From the NCBI GenBank assembly GCA_003250175.1, contig QKHD01000301.1, positions 1 through 10,483 on the forward strand: 10,483 bases of DNA, written 5' to 3'. Source of the stretch: Helicobacteraceae bacterium (GTDB lineage Bacteria; Campylobacterota; Campylobacteria; Campylobacterales; SZUA-545). Below the pieces are notes generated by a model that did not search any database, was not told the origin of the DNA, and worked only from the letters and a program-made list of their open reading frames with translations. The stretch's first letter is position 1, and every line of letters starts with the position of its first letter. A program made the position numbers and the translations under genes. Below are positions 1 to 6,020 of this stretch, piece after piece.

Positions 1-731
1 TCGCTAATCAGCAGCGAGCTGCTTTTGAGGGTGGTGGGGTGAAACTGCACGAACTCCATGTTTTTCAAGGCCGCACCTGCACGAAGGGCGGCAACGAGGC
101 CGTCGCCCGTGGTATTGGGGATGTTGGTGGTGTGGTGAAAAAAGATGCTGGCATAGCCGCCCGTGGCCAGAATGACGGAGGGGGCCGATACATTGTGCAG
201 CGCTCCGGAGGCGATCTCCACCAGGGCGGCACCGCACACCGTGCCGCTATCGGTTAGCAGTTCTTGCAGGGCGTATTCGCTGAAAATGTCGAGATGTTCT
301 TGCAGCAGGGCCTGATCATACAGGGTGTGGACGATGGCGTGGCCCGTCATGTCGGAGCTGTAGCAGGTGCGCTTGCGGCTAGCCCCGCCAAAGGGGCGCT
401 GGGCAATCTGACCTGCTTCATTGCGGTTAAAGGGAGTGCCGAGGCGGTCAAGCAGGGCGATGATCTCCGGAGCCTTGCCGCAGAGCAGGGCGGCACACTC
501 CGGATCGCTCAGGCCCGCACCCCCTTTGATCGTGTCGGCGGTGTGATCCTCGACGGAGTCAGGCCCGGCGTTGCCCAGGGCCGCGTTGATCCCGCCCTGG
601 GCCATGACGCTCTGGCTGCGGTTGGGGGCGGTTTTGCTGAAAAGGGCGGTCTTGGCTCCGGAGGCGGCGGCTTCGAGGGCGGCCATGAGGCCGGCGCCAC
701 CCCCTCCGATGACGATAACGTCGTACTGCAT
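1..731 (-). CDS. SdhA/FrdA-type FAD flavoprotein subunit, N-terminal part (runs off left edge)
   Basis: N-terminal 243 residues of a succinate dehydrogenase / fumarate reductase type flavoprotein, the subunit that interconverts succinate and fumarate. Visible are the FAD dinucleotide fold near residues 4-16 (IVIGGGGAG), the AQGGINAAL segment at 44-52, QRPFGG at 111-116, DMTGHAIVHTLY at 127-138, a second FAD contact ILATGG at 187-192, and the active-site segment FVQFHPTTL at 227-235. The start at 731 has an AAGGGGG ribosome site 6 nt upstream. The family is usually 550-600 residues, so over half is missing. The position that carries the covalent-FAD His in classical SdhA/FrdA is Gln40 (RSQSVMAQGG), suggesting non-covalent FAD. 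L-aspartate oxidase (NadB) is the main alternative, but the QRPFGG and HTLYDQAL segments fit SdhA better. The gene is divergent from the one at 807. Confidence 0.82.
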   Translation of the reverse strand, partial: MQYDVIVIGGGGAGLMAALEAAASGAKTALFSKTAPNRSQSVMAQGGINAALGNAGPDSVEDHTADTIKGGAGLSDPECAALLCGKAPEIIALLDRLGTPFNRNEAGQIAQRPFGGASRKRTCYSSDMTGHAIVHTLYDQALLQEHLDIFSEYALQELLTDSGTVCGAALVEIASGALHNVSAPSVILATGGYASIFFHHTTNIPNTTGDGLVAALRAGAALKNMEFVQFHPTTLKSSSLLIS

Positions 732-806
732 CCGTGACCCCCTTGAGAGAAGTTTTTGCAATGGTTTCCTAAAATAGCTTAATCGATTCTAAGAAAAGGG
801 GGCGTC

Positions 807-1421
807 ATGGCATCCATGATGGAAGATATCCGGAACTTTCCGGACCTGGTGGCAGCAAAGATAAAGGCGCTTTCCGAAGGAATCAGCGCGGGGGTCGAGG
901 GGACCCGGGAGATCGTTACGGACATCTACGAGGTCTTCAGTGCCATCGGCAGTTTTTTCGCCTGGCTGGGGCTGCATGCGGGATTGCTGCTGGTGGGGAC
1001 GATGATCCTGCTTTATCTCATCTCCATTATCTCACCCCTGGATCGGCGGGTCAATTACCTGGTGGCCATGGCCGCGGGCTCCGGACTGGCCTACTGGAAT
1101 CATTTTGATCTGGATGCGTATGGGCGCTACATGCTGGTGATGACGGCGCCGTTTCTGGTGATGTACACGCTGCAACTGCTCTGGCTCTGGCTCAAACAGC
1201 TGGTGAAAAACCGCAAGCGTTTAGGCCAGAAAGAGAAAGAGGCGGTGATGGAACGCCTGCTGGAGGCGACCCGTGATTTTCAGCGGGACGGGGATGCGGG
1301 GCTGCTAAAAACCCGCCTGGCCAAACTGGGTCGGCAGCTGGACGGCTCAGAGCCGCCCGCAGTCCGCGGCGATTTTGGGGACGACGGTGAGGATACTGCC
1401 CCGGTACGCCAGGGCATTTAA
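807..1421 (+). CDS. unknown membrane protein, about 3 transmembrane segments
   Basis: 204-residue protein I do not recognise. It has an amphipathic N-terminal stretch (residues 1-50), hydrophobic segments at about 55-76, 83-97 and 108-129, then a basic KNRKRLGQKEKE patch (134-145) leading into a charged, probably helical and cytoplasmic tail (140-180). The last 24 residues are acidic and low in complexity. The start at 807 follows an AAGGGGG site with 4 nt spacing; in-frame ATGs at 816 and 819 are possible alternatives. The last 75 nt, encoding residues from about 181, overlap the 3' end of the convergent gene at 1347-1580. No catalytic motif is visible. The strong ribosome site, the length and the coherent hydrophobicity pattern argue that it is real. 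Confidence 0.7.
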   Translation: MASMMEDIRNFPDLVAAKIKALSEGISAGVEGTREIVTDIYEVFSAIGSFFAWLGLHAGLLLVGTMILLYLISIISPLDRRVNYLVAMAAGSGLAYWNHFDLDAYGRYMLVMTAPFLVMYTLQLLWLWLKQLVKNRKRLGQKEKEAVMERLLEATRDFQRDGDAGLLKTRLAKLGRQLDGSEPPAVRGDFGDDGEDTAPVRQGI

Positions 1422-1580
1422 GAAGACGGCGATCTCCTCCTCCGGATCCAAAGTGCGGAGGTGTTCGACCAGGTCGTCGAAGTCGGTAATTCTCCGGATC
1501 ACCAGGGCGTCAAACTCCGGATTGTGCTCCTTTTGAAGCATAATGTCTTCATAGGCACGGGTATCGGCAAAAACAAACAC
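1347..1580 (-). CDS. small unknown protein (77 aa, GTG start) downstream of rdgB
   Basis: 77-residue soluble, acidic protein of unknown function. It starts with GTG at 1580 behind a very strong GGAGG(GGGGC) ribosome site that begins directly after the rdgB stop; the gap to rdgB is 10 nt, so the two are probably co-transcribed and perhaps translationally coupled. The sequence looks like a folded domain: a beta-like start (VFVFADTRAY), a central amphipathic helix (DFDDLVEHLRTLDPEEEIAVFLNAL), and a hydrophobic C-terminal strand (SILTVVPKIAA). No cofactor motif is visible. Its last 75 nt lie antisense to the 3' end of the membrane protein gene at 807-1421. I cannot assign a family. Confidence 0.6.
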   Translation of the reverse strand: MFVFADTRAYEDIMLQKEHNPEFDALVIRRITDFDDLVEHLRTLDPEEEIAVFLNALAYRGSILTVVPKIAADCGRL

Positions 1581-1590
1581 GCCCCCCTCC

Positions 1591-2181
1591 TTAACGGTCT
1601 TTGACCATCAGGGTCGCCAGACGGAAGGCCTTGGAGCGGTGGGAGAGGCGCTTTTTAACGGCGTCATCCAGCTCGCCCAGGGTCTTGTCGTACCCCTCCG
1701 GAATAAAGATCGGATCATACCCGAAGCCCTGATCGCCCCGTGCGGTGGTGATGGCGGTGCCGTGCATCCAGCCGTGGACCGTTTCGATCCCGTAGAGGGA
1801 GGCGATGGCCACGGCGCAGGTGTAGTGGGCGGGGGATTGGGTGAGCCCCTTGGCCTTTAGGGCATCGACCAGCTTGTTGAGGTTGGCCTTGTCGTCGGCC
1901 TTTTCCCCGGCATAGCGGGCGCTGTAGATACCGGGAGCACCCTCCAGGGCATCGACGCTGATACCGCTGTCGTCGGAGAGGACGATGCACTCCGGATCGT
2001 TGAGTTTTTCGTAGATGGTTTTGGCTTTGATGATGGCGTTGGCCTTGAAGCTGTCGCCGTCTTCGACGATCTCCATGGGGCCCAGGATGTCGGTGAAGGC
2101 GACGACGTCCCAGCCCTCAAGCAGCATTTTGATCTCGCGGACCTTGCCCTGGTTGGAGGTGGCAAGCACAATACGTTTCAT
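1591..2181 (-). CDS. rdgB: non-canonical purine NTP pyrophosphatase (RdgB/HAM1 family)
   Basis: Cytoplasmic house-cleaning enzyme that hydrolyses ITP, dITP and XTP to the monophosphate and pyrophosphate, keeping deaminated purines out of nucleic acids. The 196-residue length is normal for the family. Family motifs are intact: ATSNQGKVREI at 7-17 (phosphate-binding N-terminus), DGDSFKANAIIKA at 41-53, SDDSGISVDALEGAPGIYSA at 69-88 containing the catalytic acidic pair, GDQGFGYDPIF at 149-159 (base recognition), and the KKRLSHRSKA segment near 176-185. The start at 2181 is preceded by a weak AGGA 9 nt upstream. A -10-like TACAAT lies at 2210-2215. The gene follows the terminator of the sox unit and leads into the small gene at 1347-1580, so it looks like a separate transcription unit. 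Confidence 0.96.
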   Translation of the reverse strand: MKRIVLATSNQGKVREIKMLLEGWDVVAFTDILGPMEIVEDGDSFKANAIIKAKTIYEKLNDPECIVLSDDSGISVDALEGAPGIYSARYAGEKADDKANLNKLVDALKAKGLTQSPAHYTCAVAIASLYGIETVHGWMHGTAITTARGDQGFGYDPIFIPEGYDKTLGELDDAVKKRLSHRSKAFRLATLMVKDR

Positions 2182-2209
2182 GGGGTTATATCCTCGGAAG
2201 TTTTCGCAG

Positions 2210-2215
2210 ATTGTA
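2210..2215 (-). promoter_or_regulatory. putative -10 element for rdgB
   Basis: TACAAT on the minus strand, 29 nt before the rdgB start and downstream of the sox-unit terminator. No good -35 is visible. The upstream sequence is T-rich, as is common for Campylobacterota sigma-70 promoters. Confidence 0.4.
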
Positions 2216-2226
2216 CCATTAGGAAG

Positions 2227-2250
2227 AAAAAATATCCCCCCGAAGGGGGA
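2227..2250 (-). terminator. rho-independent terminator of the flavoprotein-Rieske-soxYZ-cytochrome unit
   Basis: On the minus strand a TCCCCC arm, a TTCG tetraloop and a GGGGGA arm (6 bp) are followed by ATATTTTTTC. It lies 35 nt after the stop of the cytochrome gene at 2286 and closes the second transcription unit. Confidence 0.88.
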
Positions 2251-2285
2251 CGATAAGGTTGAAGGAGGCTAAAAATGAAGCCGGA

Positions 2286-2690
2286 TTACCAGTTACGGAT
2301 CCGGATGTGGCAGGAGGTACACTCACGAAGCAGCTGGGTGTAATCCTGCAGGGCATCGTCCATCCGGTTCTCGTTAACGGCGTTGACGAGGTCGTCGGAG
2401 TAGAGTTTAAGCATCTGGGCACGTTTTTGTGCAAACTTGTAGGCGTACTCCTGCCCCTTGGGCAGAATCTCCTTGACATCTTCCGATTCCAGGGATTTCA
2501 AAGCGTCTTGCAGCTTTTTGACGCCGCCTTTCATGCAGTCGCCGCAGCTGTAAAGACCGCCGCTTTGGATCTCTTCCATGGCGTTTAGCATGGCCTTCAT
2601 CTCGCCCATGAGTTCGGCTTTTTTATCCGCGGCCGGAAGGCCGGCGGCGCAAAGCAGAACCAGAAGCAACGAAAGAATTGACAATTTCAT
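2286..2690 (-). CDS. small periplasmic c-type cytochrome with C-terminal heme site (copy 2)
   Basis: 134 residues with a Sec signal peptide (about 1-20, cleavage near LPA-AD). The mature part is all-helical in character and ends in the heme-binding motif CTSCH at 124-128, six residues from the C-terminus. A C-terminal CxxCH on a short helical protein resembles the cytochrome c'/c-556 four-helix type (inference). A second pair, Cys49 and Cys52 (SCGDC), has no His after it and so is not a heme site; it may form a disulfide or redox pair. The paralogue at 6021-6431 is roughly two thirds identical and keeps both pairs. The gene follows soxZ by 9 nt, with the soxZ stop embedded in the AAGGAG ribosome site, so it is the last gene of this unit. 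Likely role: electron acceptor from the flavoprotein/Rieske proteins. Confidence 0.88.
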   Translation of the reverse strand: MKLSILSLLLVLLCAAGLPAADKKAELMGEMKAMLNAMEEIQSGGLYSCGDCMKGGVKKLQDALKSLESEDVKEILPKGQEYAYKFAQKRAQMLKLYSDDLVNAVNENRMDDALQDYTQLLRECTSCHIRIRNW

Positions 2691-2699
2691 GGGGGCTCC

Positions 2700-3029
2700 T
2701 TATTGTGGGGCGACTTTTGTCGTCTTTTCGGTTTTTTCGCCTTCGCTGTTTTCAAAAATCACCTTCAGGGTACCCGGGCCGGTTACCTTGTAGGGGAAGA
2801 CGATTTTGGGGTTGGCACTGGCCGAAACGCCCACTTCGAATTCCGCGACCTTTGCGTCGTTAAAAAAGGCGGTAATGCTCTGAACATAAAACTTCGGTTT
2901 GATCTGTCCGGAGTGTTGGTCCTTCTGATAACCGGTGTCCATGGGGTGGATAATCACCGCTTGAACCTTGACGACATCGCCGACTTTATAATCTTTTTCC
3001 GTGATTTTTACTACACCGCGTCGTTCCAT
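2700..3029 (-). CDS. soxZ: sulfur-carrier complex subunit SoxZ
   Basis: SoxZ is the partner of SoxY; the heterodimer carries covalently bound sulfur intermediates through the Sox cycle in the periplasm. The 109-residue length is normal. The family hallmark HPMDTGYQKDQHSGQIKPKF at 28-47 is present, followed by SASANPKIVFPYKVTGPGTL near 70-89. There is no signal peptide, as expected, because SoxZ is known to be co-exported with Tat-targeted SoxY. No Cys is present, so the sulfur-carrying residue is on SoxY. The start at 3029 lies 9 nt after soxY, whose TAA overlaps the AAGGAG ribosome site, so the pair is tightly coupled. Confidence 0.95.
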   Translation of the reverse strand: MERRGVVKITEKDYKVGDVVKVQAVIIHPMDTGYQKDQHSGQIKPKFYVQSITAFFNDAKVAEFEVGVSASANPKIVFPYKVTGPGTLKVIFENSEGEKTEKTTKVAPQ

Positions 3030-3038
3030 GTGTACTCC

Positions 3039-3509
3039 TTAACCGCATCCGCCGAGGGCGACGTTGATTTTTTTCTTGTGGGTATAGACTTTACCCGTGT
3101 TGGTTTCGGCCAGAACGACGACGTTTTGGGTGCCGCCCAGTTTGGCGTTGACATAGAGGTAGGCCAGACCGTTAGCCGGGGTGTAGTTGGCGGTGATGAC
3201 ATGCTTGCCTTTGTTCAGCTCAACCAAGACGGTGATCTTGGCAATGTAGTTGTCATCTGCCATGGGGTGGTCGATTTCCACTTCGACCGGCACGGTACCG
3301 CCGTTTTCCGGATACTCCGGAATGTTCATTTTAATGATCGCACTGCCGTCTACGGCATCTTTTCCGCCATATTTGATGTATTGGCGTTCGAAACGGCGCA
3401 GTTCGGCGGCATCGTCGTTGGCAAACAGCTTGGAGCCATCCACCACGGGAAGCAGAGCCGCCACACCGGTCAGGGCGAGGGTGTTTTTTAGAAAGTCTCG
3501 TCTTTGCAT
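3039..3509 (-). CDS. soxY: sulfur-carrier protein SoxY with C-terminal GGCG arm
   Basis: SoxY carries sulfur intermediates on a Cys near its C-terminus. The protein has 156 residues, with a Tat signal at the N-terminus (RRDFLK at 3-8, hydrophobic to about 24, likely cleavage after LFA). The body is beta-rich (VPVEVEIDHPMADDNYIAKI), and it ends GGCG with the carrier Cys at 155. Characterised SoxY proteins commonly end GGCGG, so this arm is one residue shorter past the Cys. It starts 13 nt after the Rieske gene behind AGGA with 8 nt spacing and is directly followed by soxZ. SoxB, SoxXA and SoxCD are not in the window, so they must lie elsewhere if present. Its position inside a flavoprotein-Rieske unit suggests that the flavoprotein acts on SoxYZ or on sulfide derived from it. 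Confidence 0.95.
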   Translation of the reverse strand: MQRRDFLKNTLALTGVAALLPVVDGSKLFANDDAAELRRFERQYIKYGGKDAVDGSAIIKMNIPEYPENGGTVPVEVEIDHPMADDNYIAKITVLVELNKGKHVITANYTPANGLAYLYVNAKLGGTQNVVVLAETNTGKVYTHKKKINVALGGCG

Positions 3510-3522
3510 GTTGCGTATCCTA

Positions 3523-4251
3523 TCAGTATTGAATGAGCTCTTGGGAAAACTCGGTCAACGGAATGGTTTTGGCGGAGAATTTCACGAGTTTTTTCGCTTC
3601 GCGGCTGCCGTTGTAGAACTCTTTGAGTTCGGGCTTGAAGCTCTTGAAATAGTCGTGGAACTTGTCCGCACCCAGCACACCGACCGCCCAGAGGGTATCG
3701 TCGTCTTTGTGTTCGAGCACGATGGACGCCAGGGGCTGTCCGGCGGCACCGGCAAGCACCTTCGCACCGGCCTTCGCGTCGTACGCGGAGAGGTGGGAAG
3801 AGCAGACGATGATGCCGCTTTTGTCATAGGCCATGGTTTTTTTTGTCGTCGGGACGTACTGGAAAAAGCTGTCTTTGGGTGTCGGGTGGGTCATCTGGTG
3901 GCTGCAGATGGCCGAGTAGGCGACAATGGAGCGATCCTTGCCGACACCGCTTTTCCAAACATACTCTTCACCGAATTCCGATTTGAGTTTGACATCCACG
4001 TCGGTTTTTCCCGGCAGGTTTAAAAGCAGGCAGGGGGTTCCGACATGGGGGTAGTTAAAAATATAGTTGACTTCCGGTTTGAGTCCGGAGGCCTTGATGG
4101 GGTTGCCGGCGGCATCCACCAGCTGCACCTTTTCATAGGCCGCATACAGGGTGCCGTCGTCGGCATAGAGGCGTCCTGAAATCATGGACGGGCTCACCGC
4201 CATCACGGCCGTACCTGCGGCAACAACCTTTAGGAAATTTCTTCGATCCAT
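3523..4251 (-). CDS. Tat-exported Rieske [2Fe-2S] protein (copy 2, Tyr type)
   Basis: 242 residues. The Tat signal has RRNFLK at 3-8 and a hydrophobic stretch to about 27, with likely cleavage near YA-DD. Cluster ligands are Cys116-x-His118 and Cys150-x-x-His153, separated by 31 residues, longer than in bc1 Rieske proteins. The two additional Cys that form the disulfide in bc1-type Rieske domains are absent (CSHQM and CSSH). Ser155 and Tyr157 occupy the positions that hydrogen-bond the cluster in bc1 Rieske proteins. ATG at 4251 is chosen because GGAG lies 5 nt upstream; the in-frame GTG at 4257 overlaps that GGAG. This also gives the same length as the paralogue at 6440-7168. No cytochrome b gene is nearby, so this is unlikely to be a bc1 subunit. 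Inferred role: one-electron carrier between the flavoprotein and the cytochrome. Confidence 0.88.
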   Translation of the reverse strand: MDRRNFLKVVAAGTAVMAVSPSMISGRLYADDGTLYAAYEKVQLVDAAGNPIKASGLKPEVNYIFNYPHVGTPCLLLNLPGKTDVDVKLKSEFGEEYVWKSGVGKDRSIVAYSAICSHQMTHPTPKDSFFQYVPTTKKTMAYDKSGIIVCSSHLSAYDAKAGAKVLAGAAGQPLASIVLEHKDDDTLWAVGVLGADKFHDYFKSFKPELKEFYNGSREAKKLVKFSAKTIPLTEFSQELIQY

Positions 4252-4294
4252 TTTCACTCCAAAACATTCTGGTTAAATTGTCTTAAAAGGGTTA

Positions 4295-4347
4295 TTTAGA
4301 ACGAGCGGCACGGTGAGATGAATCTTTAATGGTGTGATCGTTCTAAA
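4295..4347 (-). repeat. 10-bp perfect inverted repeat in the flavoprotein-Rieske gap
   Basis: TTTAGAACGA at 4295-4304 is the exact inverse of TCGTTCTAAA at 4338-4347, with a 33-nt spacer. It lies inside the operon, between the hairpin at 4355-4379 and the Rieske start. It could be a long-loop RNA structure or an operator; no T-run follows, so it is not a terminator. Confidence 0.55.
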
Positions 4348-4354
4348 GAAGAGG

Positions 4355-4379
4355 TCCGCAGAAGAGGTGCTTCTGCGGA
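4355..4379 (-). repeat. strong intra-operon hairpin after the second flavoprotein gene
   Basis: TCCGCAGAAG at 4355-4364 pairs perfectly with CTTCTGCGGA at 4370-4379 across a 5-nt loop, starting 5 nt after the flavoprotein stop. There is no U-tract downstream on the minus strand, so it is more likely an mRNA-stabilising or processing element, or a weak attenuator, than a full terminator. Confidence 0.65.
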
Positions 4380-4384
4380 GAAAA

Positions 4385-5740
4385 TTACATAAAGAAGTCC
4401 CGATAGAGGCCTTTGCCCCATTCGATAAGGCCTTTACCTGCGTTGACACCGTCTTTGCTGTTCCATTTTTCCATGGTGCCGGCATTGGCGAAGCCGAAGG
4501 CTTTTTTCTCATCGTTGTAGGCATATTCGGCGTTAACGGATACCGCTTTAAGGGGATCGCTGGTAACGGCGGAGTAGCAGATGGTCAGTGGGGATTTCCA
4601 GGTATCGCGGCCCAGTTTTTTGCCACTCAGGTGCATGTCGATGTATTCTGCGACAATTTTACCTTCGGTGTTGGCGGTGTTGCCGGATTTGGAGAAGCCC
4701 ATGGGTCGGACGTCACCGGTACAGAAGATGTCCGGATCGACTTTGGACTGGTAGGTAAACGGATCGATGTCCGCTTCCATTTTATTAAAGACGCTGTCTT
4801 TGGCGACGCCGACGATTTCGAGCAGTTTGTTGCCGCGAACGCGTGGGTAGAGGGCTGCATCTTCAAATTCGATCTCTTCACCCAGTTCGGTGTGGATCAC
4901 TTTGTTGTCCAGATCAATTTTGCTGATGGTGGTACTTGGCATATACTCGACGATATCCGGATAGAGCGTTTTAAATGCAGAGTGGAAACCGTCGGCTTTG
5001 ATGGTGATGTTGGGGTTTTCATCGAGAACGATGACTTTCCCTTTAATGTCGTTTTTCTTGATGTAGTCGGCCACGAGGCATGCGCGCTCGTATGGTCCGG
5101 GCAGACATCGGTAGTTACCGCCGGGAACGGTGATAACAAAGTTGCCGCCTTCAAAGTCGGTGATTTTGGATTTGAGTGTCAGTGTCTCGCTGCCTGGGAT
5201 AAATGCCGCAGGGTACTGGGTCTTGAGGCGCTCTTCGAGGGCCATGTCACCGTTAGTCCAGCGGGAGTAGTCGTAATCGATACCGGGAGCCAGGACGAGT
5301 ACGTCATAGTTCAGACTGCCTTCGTTTGTATAAACGGTTTTGCTTTTTTTATCAACGTCTACCACGGTGGCCTGCAGGAAGTGGTAACCGCTGTTTCGTG
5401 CACCGGCGAGGAAGTCATGGGTGATGAAATCAAGTGGAAGGATACCGGTCGCGACCAGATTGCTGATAAATCCGGACATAAAGACCGCGCGTTTGTCGAT
5501 CAGAACAACGTCAACCGCTTTGTTGCGTTTTTTCAGATACTTGGCAATGGTCAGACCGGAAGGGCCGGCACCGACAACAACAACCCGTTTACCGGTTGCG
5601 GCTGGAACGGGAGCTTTTCCCATTTTGGAAGCATCTGCTGCGGGAGTTGCGCCGCCAGCGGCTGCTCCGCATCCTGTCATGGCAGCGGCTGCTGCACTAA
5701 CACCTGTGAATTTCAACATGTCTCGTCTAGTCATGCTCAT
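4385..5740 (-). CDS. FccB/SoxF-like flavoprotein, Tat-exported (copy 2, lacks covalent-FAD Cys)
   Basis: 451 residues, related to the flavoprotein subunit of flavocytochrome c sulfide dehydrogenase (FccB, SoxF), which oxidises sulfide or sulfane sulfur in the periplasm. N-terminal Tat signal: TRRDMLKF (4-11), poly-Ala core, then MTGCG with Cys24, a possible lipobox. FAD fold VVVVGAGPSGL at 53-63; YRCLPGPYERA at 210-220 matches the FccB CPPGPYER segment, so Cys212 is the equivalent of active-site Cys161. VDPDIFCTGD at 334-343 is the second FAD motif. The C-terminus GLYRDFFM resembles the family end. By hand alignment the covalent-FAD Cys is Gly90 (MSGFISN) and the second redox Cys (337 in Allochromatium) is not Cys. 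ATG 5740 is chosen: AAGGGG lies 7 nt upstream and the Tat motif follows. First gene of a unit with the Rieske, soxYZ and cytochrome genes. Confidence 0.88.
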   Translation of the reverse strand: MSMTRRDMLKFTGVSAAAAAMTGCGAAAGGATPAADASKMGKAPVPAATGKRVVVVGAGPSGLTIAKYLKKRNKAVDVVLIDKRAVFMSGFISNLVATGILPLDFITHDFLAGARNSGYHFLQATVVDVDKKSKTVYTNEGSLNYDVLVLAPGIDYDYSRWTNGDMALEERLKTQYPAAFIPGSETLTLKSKITDFEGGNFVITVPGGNYRCLPGPYERACLVADYIKKNDIKGKVIVLDENPNITIKADGFHSAFKTLYPDIVEYMPSTTISKIDLDNKVIHTELGEEIEFEDAALYPRVRGNKLLEIVGVAKDSVFNKMEADIDPFTYQSKVDPDIFCTGDVRPMGFSKSGNTANTEGKIVAEYIDMHLSGKKLGRDTWKSPLTICYSAVTSDPLKAVSVNAEYAYNDEKKAFGFANAGTMEKWNSKDGVNAGKGLIEWGKGLYRDFFM

Positions 5741-5796
5741 ATGTAAACCCCTTAAAGTTTGTGTCAGGCGAAGTCTGAACAAATAAGGCATCGCTT
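5657..5796 (-). repeat. duplicated leader + Tat-signal cassette, copy A
   Basis: This 140-nt stretch (56-nt leader plus 28 codons) matches 8534-8671 (138 nt). In the leader the copies differ by one substitution and two single-base insertions. In the 28 codons there are ten differences, all at synonymous third positions. Past the signal peptide the two genes diverge strongly. Confidence 0.9.
5750..5788 (-). promoter_or_regulatory. leader hairpin covering part of the ribosome binding site (copy A)
   Basis: In the mRNA, CCUUA (5788-5784) can pair with UAAGG (5754-5750), which includes half of the AAGGGG ribosome site. UUUGU pairs with ACAAA and UCAG with CUGA, closing a 7-nt loop ACUUCGC; there is a 3-nt bulge (CUU) and a single-nt bulge (C). 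Copy B forms the same fold. This suggests translational control, but folding energies were not computed. Confidence 0.5.
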
Positions 5797-5802
5797 ATCC
5801 GC

Positions 5803-5831
5803 ATGCTATGGCCGGAATCCTTAACGAAAAG
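5803..5831 (-). promoter_or_regulatory. putative promoter of the flavoprotein-Rieske-soxYZ unit
   Basis: On the minus strand CTTTTC (5831-5826) as a -35-like box, 17 nt, then TAGCAT (5808-5803) as -10. The same arrangement with the same 17-nt spacing occurs at 8679-8707. The upstream 5832-5965 is AT-rich, holds no gene, and includes the terminator of the other unit at its far end. Confidence 0.5.
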
Positions 5832-5966
5832 TAAAAACAAATTAGAAAAATTAATAAATGACGAAAAACCATGATAAATAATACTTATGCTTATTAAAAA
5901 ATCATTAATAACTAATCGTTATGTTATCTCCGGAGCGGATGGTTAACAAAGCCTTTAATTAAGAGG

Positions 5967-5989
5967 AAAAATCTCCCCTTTCGGGGAGA
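5967..5989 (-). terminator. rho-independent terminator of the first flavoprotein-Rieske-cytochrome unit
   Basis: On the minus strand TCTCCCC, a GAAA tetraloop, GGGGAGA (7 bp), then a TTTTT run at 5971-5967. It starts 31 nt after the cytochrome stop at 6021 and lies upstream of the next unit's promoter, so the two units are transcribed separately. Confidence 0.87.
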
Positions 5990-6020
5990 GAAGGAATTAG
6001 AAGGATGGAGAAAAAAAGTC

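Noticed and set aside
264..737. Plus-strand open frame opposite the SdhA-type gene
   Set aside because: Antisense shadow; the minus strand carries clear FAD-binding and substrate-site motifs.
3523..4251. Rieske protein as the PetA subunit of a bc1 complex
   Set aside because: No cytochrome b or c1 gene is adjacent, the ligand spacing is too long and the disulfide cysteines are absent.
4252..4257. GTG start two codons upstream for the Rieske gene
   Set aside because: The GTG overlaps the GGAG ribosome site; ATG 4251 has correct spacing and gives the same length as the paralogue.
4334..5746. Very long plus-strand open frame (470 codons) opposite the second flavoprotein gene
   Set aside because: It is an antisense shadow of a well-supported flavoprotein gene with FAD motifs, Tat signal and ribosome site; the predicted product is Gly/Phe/Val-rich without recognisable motifs.
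5741..5791. N-terminal extension of the second flavoprotein to an ATG at 5791
   Set aside because: The extension runs through the leader, whose frame is not kept in the paralogue, and the ribosome site plus Tat motif place the start at 5740.
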